NCBI RefSeq assembly: GCF_032854445.1 | Contig: NC_088295.1 | Coordinates: 93,427,805-93,491,804 of the forward strand | Length of the DNA: 64,000 nt | Reading direction: 5' to 3' | Source: Liolophura sinensis | Taxonomy: Eukaryota > Mollusca > Polyplacophora > Chitonida > Chitonidae | Part shown: in pieces, positions 44,510 to 56,530 of the stretch | How positions within the stretch are numbered: the stretch's first letter is position 1 | How the letters are laid out: every line of letters starts with the position of its first letter | Position numbers and translations under genes: made by a program | The notes under the pieces: model-generated | Databases searched by the model: none | What the model was told of the DNA's origin: nothing | Seen by the model: the letters and a program-made list of their open reading frames with translations, nothing else

Positions 44510-45204
44510 GAATACAGCGGCCAAGACGGTGCAAGGTAGATTCCACGGCTGGATCAGACAGAGATACACATGAGCGAGAATGGGCTGCTGAAGGAATGCG
44601 ACTCATAGATATACAGAAAATGGTGTGTATATGGAACAAAGTAATGCTTGAGCACAGTGAGACCAAGGACCACTGTCCACTGCCCAGGTTAGAGATAGCT
44701 GCAGAGAAAAAGTGGGGTTTAGCCTGGGCGTTCAGTTTTAAGTGCTGTGACTGTGACTATGTATCTGGCTTCCACAAATTCTACAAAGAGGTAGAATGCA
44801 ACAGACCTGGCCAAAAAGCTGCGGCGGTGAACCGAGCTCTTCAAGTAGGCCTCCAGGACACACCAATGGGGAACACCCGAGCCAGACTCCTATTTGCAGC
44901 GATGGACGTGCCGCCTGCCACTCGTAGGAACATGCATCGCACTGCAAACCATGTCGCATCTGCAATCGCAAAGCTGAACAGAGAGGATATGGCAAATAAG
45001 GTGGAAGAGGTAAAGGCATACAAAAGGCAAAGAGGAGAGGATGACAGCACAATAGATCTGGCCACAGACACTCGCTACAACAACATTGCCATAACCAGTC
45101 CCAAGAAACCGGGCCAGAATGCTTCACAAGCAATTTCCCTGGCTGTGGAGACATCAACAGACAAGCAATACATTGTCTCCGCAGCACTGAAGAATAAATT
45201 GTGA
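44510..45204 (+). pseudogene. Mutator-like transposase-domain protein, fragment
   Basis: Open frame through 45204 (TGA at 45202-45204), with an ATG at 44596 but open upstream. Features: KWGLAWAFSFKCCDCDYVSG (CxxC), then RPGQKAAAVNRALQ, RKNMHR-like RRNMHRTANHVA, then ATDTRYNN and a late ASQAISLAVE. This order matches, from memory, the N-terminal part of Mutator-like transposase-domain proteins common in sponges, cnidarians and molluscs. Such proteins continue well past this point with the catalytic part, so the TGA after KNKL probably truncates it. Codon composition is richer in G+C than its repeat neighbours. It could instead be one exon of a spliced copy: no donor is evident at the stop. Confidence 0.7.
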
Positions 45205-45680
45205 GAAAGAAGCCATAAAAATCGTGACATAGGTTGACCGTCAAAATCTGGACCTTTCCATGCCGGCAGCTGGGAGGCGTGCCTAGCAACGCCAAGGGGA
45301 TGTCACTCGCAGCCTCATCACTACCTCACACCTTGTGTCCTTTCGTCCAGAATTTCAAACTTTCATCAATAAAGCTAATACCTCCTCAAAGTTTAGACAG
45401 TTTCCAGCATTTTAATACCAAGCATGCACCTGTGCACCAAAAATGGACGCCTGGGAGCAAAAAAGACTTTATACCCTAAAATTCACAGAACTTCAATCGT
45501 CCCTACCGAAAAACGGAAGTTGTAATGGGTGTCTGTGTCCTATATACTGCCACAAGAGTTCGCTTATGACCCCATGATTTCGTCCCTGCTTTTAGTGCCA
45601 AAACACGAGAATCCGGTACAACAGTAAATTTATAGTGTATTGACGCTAAATTTATTTAGGTCAAATGACGCTACATTTGC
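45205..45680. other. Unassigned sequence after the transposase fragment
   Basis: Contains AATAAA near 45367 and moderately GC-rich sequence just after the ORF, possibly the remainder or 3' end of the same element. No terminal repeats could be identified. Confidence 0.35.
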
Positions 45681-45689
45681 ATCGTGGAG

Positions 45690-46100
45690 ACGTCATGTTC
45701 TGCTCGGCACAACAACCAAAGCCTCAAACACCAGTTTGTTCACAGTGTAATAGCAACACAGTTCTACAACAAACACAACAGCCTGGCACACCAGTTTGTT
45801 GGCGATGTAATTAACAAAGCACGTCAACAACAAATACGACAGTCTGACAAGCTACTATGTTCACGGAGTAATAAGAACTCAGTTGCACAACAACAACCAC
45901 AGCCTCAAACACCACTATGTTCACAGTGTGATAACTAAACAGCTGTACAACACACAGACAGCCCCACACCAGTACGTTCACGGTTCTACAACAACAACAA
46001 CCGCAGCTTCAAACTCCAGGATGTTCATTATGTGATAACAAAGCAGTTCTGCAACAAACACGAGAAACTGACACACCAGTATCTTGGCGATGTAATAACA
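45690..46100. repeat. Degenerate outer part of the 60-bp arrays
   Basis: Diverged units with ACACCAGT-TGTTCAC and TAACAA-ACA-TTCTACAACAA. Confidence 0.75.
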
Positions 46101-47790
46101 AAACACTTCTACAAACAACTAGGACACCCTGACACACCGGTATGTTCACCTGGTGATAACAAAACACCTCTACAACAGCTAGGACAGCCTGACACACCAG
46201 TATGTTCACCTGGTGATAACAAAACACCTCTACAACAACTAGGACAGCCTGACACACCAGTATGTTCACCTGGTGATAACAAAACACTTCTACAACAACT
46301 AGGACAGCCTGACACACCGGTAGGCCTATGTTCACCTGGTGATAACAAAACACCTCTACAACAACTAGGACAGCCTGACACACCGGTATGTTCACCTGGT
46401 GATAACAAAACACTTCTACAACAGCTAGGGCACCCTGACACACCGGTATGTTCACCTGGTGATAACAAAACACTTCTACAACAGCTAGGACAGCCTGACA
46501 CACCAGTATGTTCACCTGGTGATAACAAAACACCTCTACAACAGCAAGGACAAGCTGACACACCGGTATGTTCACCTGGTGATAACAAAACACCTCTACA
46601 ACAACTAGGACAGCCTGACACACCAGTATGTTCACCTGGTGATAACAAAACACCTCTACAACAACTAGGACAGCCTGACACACCGGTATGTTCACCTGGT
46701 GATAACAAAACACTTCTACAACAGCTAGGACCGCCTGACACACCAGTATGTTCACCTGGTGATAACAAAACACCTCTACAACAACTAGGACACCCTGACA
46801 CACCGGTATGTTCACCTGGTGATATCAAAACACCTCTACAACAACTAGGACAGCCTGACACACCGGTATGTTCACCTGGTGATAACAAAACACCTCTACA
46901 ACAGGTAGGACAGCCTGACACACCAGTATGTTCACCTGGTGATAACAAAGCACCTCTACAACAACTAGGACAGCCTGACACACCAGTATGTTCACCTGGT
47001 GATAACAAAACACCTCTACAACAGCTAGGACACCCTGACACACCGGTATGTTCACCTGGTGATAACAAAACACTTCTACAACAAGTAGGACAGCCTGACA
47101 CACACCAGTATGTTCACCTGGTGATAACAAAACACCTCTACAACAACTAGGACAGCCTGACACACCAGTATGTTCACCTGGTGATAACAAAACACTTCTA
47201 CAACAGCTAGGACAGCCTGACACACACCAGTATGTTCACCTGGTGATAACAAAACACCTCTACAAAAACTAGGACAGCCTGACACACCGGTATGTTCACC
47301 TGGTGATAACAAAACACTTCTACAACAACTAGGACACCCTGACACACCGGTATGTTCACCTGGTGATAACAAAACACTTCTACAACAGGTAGGACAGCCT
47401 GACACACCAGTATGTTCACCTGGTGATAACAAAACACCTCTACAACAGCTAGGACAGCCTGACACACCAGTATGTTCACCTGGTGATAACAAAACACCTC
47501 TACAACAACTAGGACAGCCTGACACACCAGTATGTTCACCTGGTGATAACAATACACCTCTACAAAAGCTAGGACAAGCTGACACACCGGTATGTTCACC
47601 TGGTGATAACAAAACACCTCTACAAAAGCTAGGACAAGCTGATACACCAGTATGTTCACCTGGTGATAACAAAACACCTCTACAACAACTACGACAGCCT
47701 GACACACCAGTATGTTCACCTGGTGATAACAAAACACCTCTACAAAAGCTAGGACAAGCTGACACGCCACTATCTTCAGCGTGTAATAAA
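46100..47790. repeat. 60-bp minisatellite block 1, about 28 copies
   Basis: GTATGTTCACCTGGTGATAA with CAAAACACCTCTACAACAAC and TAGGACAGCCTGACACACC at 60-bp steps. As 60 is a multiple of three, it stays open for 372 codons on plus (20-residue period with TPVCSPGDNKTPLQQLGQ) and up to 330 on minus. Rare units of 62 or 66 bp shift frame (for example near 46320 and 47100), which argues against coding. Confidence 0.94.
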
Positions 47791-48530
47791 AAACACGACA
47801 GACTGACACACCAGTATGTCCACGTTGTGACAAAAACACAGTTCTACAACAAACACAAATGACAGACATACCAGTATGTTTACAGTGTGATAGCAACACA
47901 GTCCTACAACAAACACGACAATCTGACACACGAGGTGATTTACAGGGTGATAACAGCACAGTTCTACAACAAACATTGCAGCCTGAGGCACCAGTATGCT
48001 CACCGTGTGATAGCAACACACTTCTACAACAAACACGACAGAATGACAAACCAGTATGTTGGCGATGGGATAACAATACAGTTCTACAACAACCTCGATA
48101 TCCCGACACACCACTATGTTCACGGGGTTATAACAATACAGTTCTACAACAACCTCGATATCCCGACACACCACTATGTTCACGGTGTTATAACAACGCA
48201 GTTCTACAACAACCTTGATATCCCGACACACCACTATGTTCACGGTGTTATAACAGCACAGTTCTACAACAACCTCAATATCCCCACACACCACTATGTT
48301 CACGGTGTTGTAACAATACAGTTCTACATCAACCTCGATATCTCGACACACCACTATGTTCACGGTGTTATAACAATACAGTTCTACAACAACCTCAATA
48401 TCCCGACACACCACTATGTTCACGGTGTTATAACAATACAGTTCTACATCAACCTCGATATCCCGACACACCACTATGTTCAAGGTGTTATAACAACGCA
48501 GTTCTACAACAAACACAGAGCCTGACACAC
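47790..48530. repeat. 60-bp minisatellite block 2, about 8 homogeneous copies plus degenerate units
   Basis: From 48060 the unit is CCACTATGTTCACGGTGTTA with TAACAATACAGTTCTACAAC and AACCTCGATATCCCGACACA. Clearly related to block 1 through TATGTTCAC, GTGATAACAA and CTACAACAA, but a distinct subfamily. Confidence 0.92.
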
Positions 48531-49125
48531 CATTATGTTCATAGTGTGATAACACCACAGTTCCGTAACAACTACTACAGCCTCAAACACCACTATGTTC
48601 ACAGTGAGATAACAACACAGTTTTATAACAACCACCACACTTTCAACACCAGTATGTTCACAGTGATATAACAACACAGTTTTATAACAACCACTACAGC
48701 CTCAAACACCAGTATGTTCACAGTGTGATAACAACACAGGTTTACAACAACCACTACAGCCTCAAACACCACTATGTTCACGGTGTGATAACAACACAGT
48801 TTTATAACAACCACTACAGCCTCAAACACCAGTATGTTCACAGTGTGATAACAACACAGGTTTACAACAACCACTACAGCCTCAAACACCACTATGTTCA
48901 CAGTGTGATAACAACACAGGTTTACAACAACCACTACAGCCTCAAACACCAGTATGTTCACAGTGTGATAACAACACAGTTCAGTAACAACCACTACAGC
49001 CTTAAACACCAGTATGTTTACAGTGTGATAACAACACAGTTTTATAACAACCACTACAGCCTTAAAACCAGTATGTTCACAGTGTGATAATAACACAGGT
49101 TTACAACAAACACGATAGGGTGACA
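48530..49125. repeat. 60-bp minisatellite block 3, about 9 copies
   Basis: Unit CAGTATGTTCACAGTGTGAT with AACAACACAGGTTTACAACA and ACCACTACAGCCTCAAACAC: a third subfamily of the same 60-bp unit. Confidence 0.92.
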
Positions 49126-49955
49126 CACCAGTATGTGATAACAACATATTTTTACCATTATGACAACTATGGTCTATGAAGTCTGCTGGCCAAAACTAGT
49201 GAAATAATGTAATTTCATTAAACGCCTATTCCTGATGCCCCGTAAACATACATTGCCAAATTCATACTTTGTCACCATTGTATATTATTTGCTTGACTTT
49301 TGATGCCAAGAGGGTTTTACTTATATGAGGCCATCCTTAAAAAGTCAGTGTTGAGGTGATCAAACCCAACAGTCACGAAAACTAAGGTAGGTTGACAGGC
49401 AATTGTTTTCTTATATTCTGGACAATAAGAAAGACAGGGATTTTAAAGGTAACATTTTGAGAAATGTAAAACAAAAATTATGCCAAAAACCTCATTAATA
49501 TTGTTGACTAGGATGTTATTTTTTAAGGATTTGTCGGGTGATCCCCAACAAACATAATTGTGCGGATGGCCTGATGGTGGTCAGTTTTTAGGTGAGGAAA
49601 ATCGGAGTGCATGGGGTGAACCAACAGCATTCCGCAAGATACAGACAAACCTTCCCACACATGACGCACAGATATGCACAACATATTGGTGGAAAGCTAG
49701 TAGTCTCCAATGAATTTCACACCCTGCAAATGGCATCACGAGCGTTGTCAACCAATGTCCCACAAGCAGTGGGAGTGGGGATAATGTACAAATGTCCTCT
49801 CTATAGTTAGGCTTTAACCCACAACCCATGTGTCCTGGCCATTTAAGGACGAGATTTTTTTTAATTTCCACACTCTAACTGTTAATGGAATCTTCTTGAC
49901 AATAAGAGGTGGACAATGATGGTGTATCGCATCACGCAGTTGTTAAATGCTCCCT
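49126..49955. other. Unassigned intergenic sequence
   Basis: Apparently unique. Contains an 96-codon minus-strand ORF and a 72-codon plus-strand ORF over 49581-49871 with no domain I recognise; this 300-bp stretch is more GC-rich than its flanks and could be an old transposon piece. Confidence 0.4.
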
Positions 49956-49959
49956 GTCT

Positions 49960-50815
49960 TCCACCGATACTGGTGTGCATATCTGTACTTCACACAATAC
50001 ACAAACTCACCAAAGTGCTGTGGTTTATCGGCATTGGTGTGCATACCAGTAACACAATGCACAAACTGACTACAGTGCTGTGGTTTACCAGTACTGGTCT
50101 GGATGTCCGTACATCACACAAAATACAAACTGACCTGTGCTGTTGTGGTTTACCAGTACTGGTGTGCATATCCATACATTATACAATGCACAATCTTACC
50201 GCAGTGCTGTGGTTTACCAATTCTGGCGTGCATATCCGTACATCACACAATGCACAAACTTACCAAAGTGCTGTGGTTTACCAGTACTGGTGTGCATATC
50301 CGTACGTCACACAATGCACAAACTTACCAAAGTGCTGTGGTATACCAGTACTGGTGTGCATATCCGTACGTCACACAATGCACAAACTTACCAAAGTGCT
50401 GTGGTATACCAGTACTGGTGTGCATATCCGTACGTCACACAATGCACAAACTTACCAAAGTGCTGTGGTATACCAGTACTAGTGTGCATATCCGTACGTC
50501 ACACAATGCACAAACTTATCAAAGTGCTGTGGTATACCAGTACTGGTGTGCATATCCGTACGTCACACAATGCACAAACTTATCAAAGTGCTGTGGTATA
50601 CCAGTACTGGTGTGCATATCCGTACGTCACACAATGCACAAACTTATCAAAGTGCTGTGGTATACCAGTACTGGTGTGCATATCCGTACGTCACACAATG
50701 CACAAACTTATCAAAGTGCTGTGGTATACCAGTACTGGTGTGCATATCCGTACGTTATATAATACACAATCTGACCACAATGCTGCGGTTTACCAGTACT
50801 GCTGTGCATATGTGT
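49960..50815. repeat. 64-bp minisatellite, about 13 copies
   Basis: CCAGTACTGGTGTGCATATC and CACACAATGCACAAACTTAC at 64-bp steps (50281, 50345, 50409). The inner eight copies are nearly identical. ORFs of about 220 codons are by-products. 50816-51230 shows nothing else. Confidence 0.93.
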
Positions 50816-51231
50816 AGGTCTCACAATGGACAAAAGTGCTGGTTCGTTTATTCATAAAACTGACTCCATGCTACAATTGAAAAAATTTCATTGCGGAATT
50901 AAACAACTACCCAAGGAATAATATGTCGTCAGAATTATTTCTGTGGTTTACTATATTGTCCTATATTTTCAGAAAAGAATTTATTTATCCTATATTTTTA
51001 TTAAAAAGATCCTATAGTTCCTCCTACACATTTGCTTCGTGGGTTTTATCCGAGTGTAAACATCAACACGTATGTATGTTTATTACACGTTTACATATGT
51101 ATGTTTGGCGTTTAACGTCATACTGAATTTTTTTTCAGTCACATAACGACGATAAGTCATTAGGTATATGTACATACACTGGCTACTTGTGACAGGTCCA
51201 TACCGGCAAATTGCTGCCCCCACAGAACTAT

Positions 51232-51368
51232 CATGCCGAAGACACCAGTCATGACACCCAACCAGTCACATTATACTGCGAATGGCCAACCATTCAAGTT
51301 CCCTTGTTTTAACCTCTCAGTGCTGGGCGCCAGGCGAGGCAGCAGCAAGTTACATCTTCAAAGTCTTG
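51232..51368 (+). mobile_element. Dispersed repeat family 2, copy 1
   Basis: ATGCCGAAGACACCAGTCAT, CAACCAGTCACATTATACTG, AACCTCTCAGTGCTGGGCGC and AGGCAGCAGCAAGTTACATC are matched by a second copy at 63838. It ends exactly where a full SINE begins. Confidence 0.78.
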
Positions 51369-51600
51369 AGGACCTCCGTGGCCGAAGTGGTTAGCATTCC
51401 AGCGCAGTACTATGACCCAGGGGCCTCTCACCAAATGCGGTCACTGAGAGTTCAAGTCGTGCTCATGCTGGCTTCCTCTCCATACAGATGGTCGTGGGTT
51501 TCCTCAGGGCATTGCCCGGTTTCCTCTCACAATAATGCTGATCCGCCGTCGTATAAGTGAAATATTATTGCACACGGCGTAAATCAAATAATTTAAAAAC
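51369..51600 (+). mobile_element. SINE, full length
   Basis: Head GACCTCCGTGGCCGAAGTGG carries an A-box like that of class II (Leu/Ser) tRNAs, and GAGAGTTCAAGTCG is B-box like. The core and tail (CGTCGTATAAGTGAAATATT, GGCGTAAATCAAATAATTTA) follow. The best preserved head among the copies here. Confidence 0.87.
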
Positions 51601-53150
51601 CGTGAATGTCACAAAGGAAAAGTGTTGCCAGATTTTTACTTTGGTGCGTGTAAGTTGAGAGCCTTACTTATGTTATGTTAGTATGAGATATCCGATGGAC
51701 CACGCAAACGTCGTTTCCTTCGCCAGCAGAAAACGACATGTTTCTTATAAATGTTTATTATAGACCTTGAATGTCACAAAGGAAAAGTGTTTCCAGATTT
51801 TTACTTTGATACCTTTAAGTTGATAAGTGTGACTCACCACCGGTCTTTACTTGTATTCCGATCGATTCTCTCCGATAAAAAAGCCTCCATATTTTCATAA
51901 CGTGTTTAATTATATTGAGAATATGGGTCAGTGAATTTGTGTTTCGTCTCAAAGTAAAGAATGGTGTAGGAAATCTGAGAGGAAAGCGCTTTATTCGGAA
52001 AGTGGGTAACCAATGTAGCCACTACGGACGTGTAGAAATGAGCGCAGATGATTTTGTGGACAGCTTTACATAGTTATGTACAAAGAATAGTTTTATACAT
52101 GTTACTAAATATGATGGTTATGTTATACATAAGTAATAAATGGCGCTGATAGTATTTACACGTAGGTAATGTATTCCGATCTAACTCAGTGTTAACATTA
52201 AAGTTCACTTCAAGCACAATACTTCAGACATATTATGATAGCATATCCAGATACAGACCAGTCAGATTGCTGGTGTACATATAATGATGTCTGCATGAAA
52301 CATTATGTCCAAGACACCTGCAGGCCTGACACCCCACCCAATCAGAATTTACCAACACTAAACCTCCTCCATCCAATAACCATTCCAATTCTGAGTCATA
52401 AAACATGAAGCCAAAAGTAACTGTTTGTAAAGTCATGAAATGGTGACCAGCGTCAGTGCTGAACGCTGTATTACTTCCGGAGGGTCAGGAGAACTTTAGT
52501 CTACCACCATGGCGGTAAATCCTTTCAAGATGCATATGTCTTCCCTATTATCGGAAAATATGAATCCATCTTAGGCACAGCCATGTGTCTTCATCGCTAG
52601 GAAAGTTAGATTCCTTAGTCATTACAAACAAATAATCACAAAACAGTCGGCTATAAAATGTAGGCCTAAATGCGTTCAGTTAGGATTTATGCAAATCACG
52701 GGACTTGCTGTTTTTGTAGAAATGGGCAACCCTTCTAATATAATTCCTTATATCCAAACAAGCCTATATACAAAATATGGTGCTTTATTTTAACTCGGTC
52801 ACAATCTGCGGTCACCGGACAACAACGTTAATTGTTTAATTTGTAATAATATAGGCATATTTCAGTGGAAATGATCGAATATACATGTAGGTTTTCAAAT
52901 GCCTCGTGTAGGCCTATAGCTTTCATATACACTGGGTAATCTGCCTCACGTTACAGTAATGTGGCTCTGTTTTAACTCGAGATGCTGGAAAATGAGGAAA
53001 AGCACTTAGTGAGCGAACGAAAGTCTACATGTGTCATTAAGTTTAATGCATACCGCTTGAGACTTGAGTTGAGCTCGCACGAGATAAATTTATGCATGTT
53101 TTGGTATTTCTATCACTGCCAGGAGTTGAATAGGTCACCACTATCACCCG
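51601..53150. other. Unassigned intergenic sequence with a 60-bp direct repeat
   Basis: GAATGTCACAAAGGAAAAGT with CCAGATTTTTACTTTG at about 51604 is repeated at about 51771. The rest shows no gene, repeat or RNA I can support. Confidence 0.5.
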
Positions 53151-53160
53151 GGATGGGCAG

Positions 53161-53292
53161 GTGAAGTCGGGTCCACATTTCACTGTGAACCAGCGAGACA
53201 GGGGTACCTCGAGGACGTGAGGGGTTCAAATGCCCATCCCTCGAGGTACCCCTATCTCGCTGGTTCACAGTGAAATGTGGACCCGACTTCAC
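53161..53292. repeat. 54-bp inverted repeat at the start of the 82-bp array
   Basis: Left arm 53161-53214 (GTGAAGTCGGGTCCACATTT to GGTACCTCGAGG) is the reverse complement of 53239-53292 with one mismatch; a 24-nt spacer lies between. Confidence 0.92.
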
Positions 53293-54195
53293 CCGGGAAC
53301 GGCATGTGACTGCCTCACGTCCTCGAGGTACCCCTATCTCGCTGGTTCACAGTAAAATTTGGACTCGACTTCACGCGGGATGGGCATTTGAACCCCTCAC
53401 GTCCTCGAGGTACCCCTGTCTCGCTGGTTCACAATGAAATGTGGACCCGACTTCACCCGGGATGGACATGTGACCGCCTCACGTCCTCGAGGTGCCCCTA
53501 TCTCGCTGGTTCACAGTGAAATGTTGACTCGACTTCACCCGGGATGGACATGTGACCGCCTCACGTCCTCGAGGTACCCCTATCTCGCTGGTTCACAGTG
53601 AAATGTGGATCCGACTTCACGCGGGATGGGCATGTGACCGCCTCACGTCCTCGAGGTACCCCTATCTCGCTGGTTCACAGTTAAATGTGGACCCGACTTC
53701 ACCCGAGATGGGCATGTGACCGCCTCACGTCCTCGAGGTACCCCTATCTCGCTGGTTCACAGTGAAATTTGGACTCGACTTCACCCGGGATGGACATGTG
53801 ACCGCCTCACGTCCTCGAGGTACCCCTATCTCGCTGGTTCACAATGAAATGTGGACCCGACTCCAACCGGGATGGGCATGTGAACCCTCACGTCCTCGAG
53901 GTACCCCTATCTCGCTGGTTCACAGTGAAATGTGGACCCGACTTCACGCGGGATGGGCATGTGACCGCCTCACGTCCTCGAGGTACCCCTATCTCGCTGG
54001 TTCACAGTGAAATGTGGACCCGACTTCACGCGGGATGGGCATGTGACCGCCTCACGTCCTCGAGGTACCCCTATCTCGCTGGTTCACAGTGAAATGTGGA
54101 CTCGACTCCAACCGGGATGGGCATGTGAACCCTCACGTCCTCGAGGTACCCCTATCTCGCTGGTTCACAGTGAAATGTGGACCCGACTTCACCCA
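53215..54195. repeat. 82-bp minisatellite, about 12 copies
   Basis: CCTCACGTCCTCGAGGTACC, CCTATCTCGCTGGTTCACAG and TGAAATGTGGACCCGACTTC at 82 bp (53313, 53395). GC-rich compared with the surroundings. Open 82-codon frames are by-products. Confidence 0.93.
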
Positions 54196-54537
54196 GGATT
54201 CTCAGGGCAGCCACCATTATGATGCGAGGAAACCAAGCAGAGCCGGGGCAAATCTACGACCATTCAGAGTCTGCTTGCAGTGTAGTTATTTAACTGTTAT
54301 TATACGACGACAGTAAGACAACGCTCAATGGATGGAGGACACATAAGTGCCTGCGATAAACCACCGACCTTTGTTAATTTACTGACGAATTTTCCCAGAC
54401 GTGTGGAGTGAAACCCGGCAGAGCCGAGGGAAACGCACGACCTTCCCACGTATGGCCGGAGAGGAAGACAGCATGAGCTGAACTTGAACTCACTGAAACC
54501 GCATTGGTGAGAGGCTCCTGGGTCATCATGCATTGTC
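54196..54537 (-). mobile_element. Two reverse SINE fragments
   Basis: Fragment 54196-54275 (CAGCCACCATTATGATGCGA) covers the core; fragment about 54405-54537 (GGCAGAGCCGAGGGAAACGC to GTGAGAGGCTCCTGGGTCAT) covers core to head. About 130 bp separate them and both contain the core, so they are probably two insertions and not one interrupted copy. Confidence 0.78.
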
Positions 54538-55055
54538 GTATTTTAGATGGAGCTGATAACAGACTGGGAGTACAACAGCGGCCTGATTAACTCCACGGAC
54601 CTCTACACTTTAACTGCCAACACAAATGTTGCGTAAACAATGCCTCTCGTGTCTGGAGAGCTCCCACCGAAAAAGCCTTAACGTAATTCATTTTGAAGCC
54701 TACAACTTCTGCAATATTTCACTGACATAGATAAGAACTATCAGGCCAAAACCTGGTCGTCCGTGTTCTCAAAAGTAACGGGACGGAATGCTACGAAAGT
54801 CAATACTCACATACGGCAAGCGACCGCCATTACAGTTGGTTTCGTTTTAACATAGGGCGATGATCTTCGAGGCAGGCCAGCTGCTAATGAATAAAAGTGT
54901 GACCGCCTAAATTGTAGCGCGCATATTTGTGTTGGTCTGTACTTTGGCAAGAGACACAAGAAACGTGCCTTAGGTGCGAGTTGGCAGAACTCTGGCCGTA
55001 CTCCAAGACAATCGAATTGAATGTGGTGTAGCTCTACCCCATAGTGTTAGCGAAA
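54538..55055. other. Unassigned intergenic sequence
   Basis: No gene, repeat or RNA recognised. Confidence 0.5.
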
Positions 55056-55059
55056 GTGT

Positions 55060-55770
55060 AGTGGTACATGGAGCTACGGTCTGATGAAGTCACAAAAGTG
55101 TAATTGCCGTATTTTAGAACTTGAACAAGAAAGGCGGTGAACAGCGGCCTAATGAAGTTACAGAAGTGTAAATGTCGTGTTTTAGGTTGTAGAGCAGACA
55201 GCCAGACGACAGTTGTCAATCGTCTGATGGAGTCCCAAAAGTATTAATGTCGTGTTTTAGGTTGTAGAGCAGACAGCCAGACGACAGTTGTCAATCGTCT
55301 GATGGAGTCGCAAAAGTATTAATGTCGTGTTTTAGGTTGTAGAGCAGATAGCCGAACGACAGTTGTCAATCGTCTGATGGAGTCACAGAAGTTTAAATGT
55401 CGTCTTTTAGGTTATGTCGCAAATCACAGAATCGCAGTGAACAAAGTCTATAATAAAGTTACAGAAGTTTAAATATCGTCTTTTGGGTTGTGTCTCAAAT
55501 CACAGAATCGCAGTGAACAACGGTCAATGATGAAGTCACAGAAGTTTAAATGTCGTGTTTTAGGTTGTGTCGCAAGTCACAGAATCGCAGTGAACAGCAG
55601 TCAATGATGAAGTCACAGAAGTTTAAATGTCGTCTTTAAGGTTGTGTCGCAAATTACAGAATCGCAGTGAACAGCGGTCAATGATGAAGTCACAGAAGTT
55701 TATATGTCGTGTTTTAGGTTGTGTCGCAAATCACAGAATCGCAGTGAACAGCGGTCCACAGTGAAGTCGC
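55060..55770. repeat. Minisatellite, 75-77-bp unit, two subtypes
   Basis: First part: GTTGTAGAGCAGACAGCCAG at 75-bp steps. Second part: CACAGAATCGCAGTGAACAG at 77-bp steps (55501, 55578, 55655). Both share GTCACAGAAGTTTAAATGTC and GTTTTAGGTTGT. Confidence 0.92.
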
Positions 55771-56007
55771 AATAGTCTTCTAAATCGTTCCATACAAATT
55801 TAAGTGATCCACAGCACCATCTATTGAGTATTTGGGGCGTAACATTTACAACAATTACTTCAATACGTATAGTTTTCTCACAGAGTTTTTACTCATTTAG
55901 GTTTTACAAGACTATGATAAAATGTGTAGTCCTTGAAAAAGCAAAACATCTAACCAAAGTAATAAAAGAGTAAAAGTAAAGTAAAAATAAATATTGTAAC
56001 ACTGTGT

Positions 56008-56141
56008 CTAATTTATTTATTTATTTGATTTGTGTTTTACGCCGTACTCAAGAATATTTCACTTATATGGCGGCGGCCAGCATTATGGTGGGTGGAAACC
56101 GGCCAGAGCCTGGGGGAAACCCACGACCATCAGCAGGTTTG
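56008..56141 (-). mobile_element. SINE, reverse, partial (tail and core)
   Basis: TTATTTATTTATTTGATTTG, ACGCCGTACTCAAGAATATT and GGCCAGCATTATGGTGGGTG: well preserved, head missing. It lies about 400 bp upstream of the second gene start. 55771-56007 is AT-rich without features. Confidence 0.87.
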
Positions 56142-56530
56142 TTCTAATTGATAACTTCATCACTGGTTTTATCCTGAGCACATCGTCATTTACTTTATTT
56201 CCGCTGCTCTTTACGCTGCTCTACACGGTGCTCTATGCCGTTGGTAATGCGCAGGTCCGCCGTCCTAATTATGTACATGTCATACTTCTTAATCGTTCTG
56301 GGCAGGCCCTGTGCTCTAGATAACACTTTATACGTAAACAATAGTCTATGATTATGGTGTGGGAAACTTTTCAGATTTCTGTGCGCTGAGGCAGGCTCCA
56401 GTTAAATGAACTTTACTGGGTCAAGTCGGTCGTGTGTCTTAACTTGACCTCCGGAGCAGTCGGCTGGCTGTGTGCTTGTGCTGTGATAGGAGACGGTTGG
56501 ACAAGACTCCTTTCCGCCGCGCCCGCCACC
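56142..56530 (+). promoter_or_regulatory. Upstream region of the second gene
   Basis: Holds a possible TATA-like ACTTTATACG at about 56325-56334 and then GC-rich sequence with CCGCCGCGCCCGCCACC directly before the ATG. No firm promoter element can be assigned. Confidence 0.3.

Noticed and set aside
44738-45295. 185-codon minus-strand ORF opposite the transposase fragment
   Set aside because: It is the shadow of the plus-strand frame, which has the recognisable motifs.
46009-48558. Long plus and minus ORFs (up to 372 codons) as 20-residue repeat proteins
   Set aside because: They follow the 60-bp DNA period on both strands, and units of odd length break the frames. No promoter, signal peptide or poly(A) signal fits.
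50103-50817. 219- and 226-codon ORFs
   Set aside because: Periodic products of the 64-bp array in overlapping frames.
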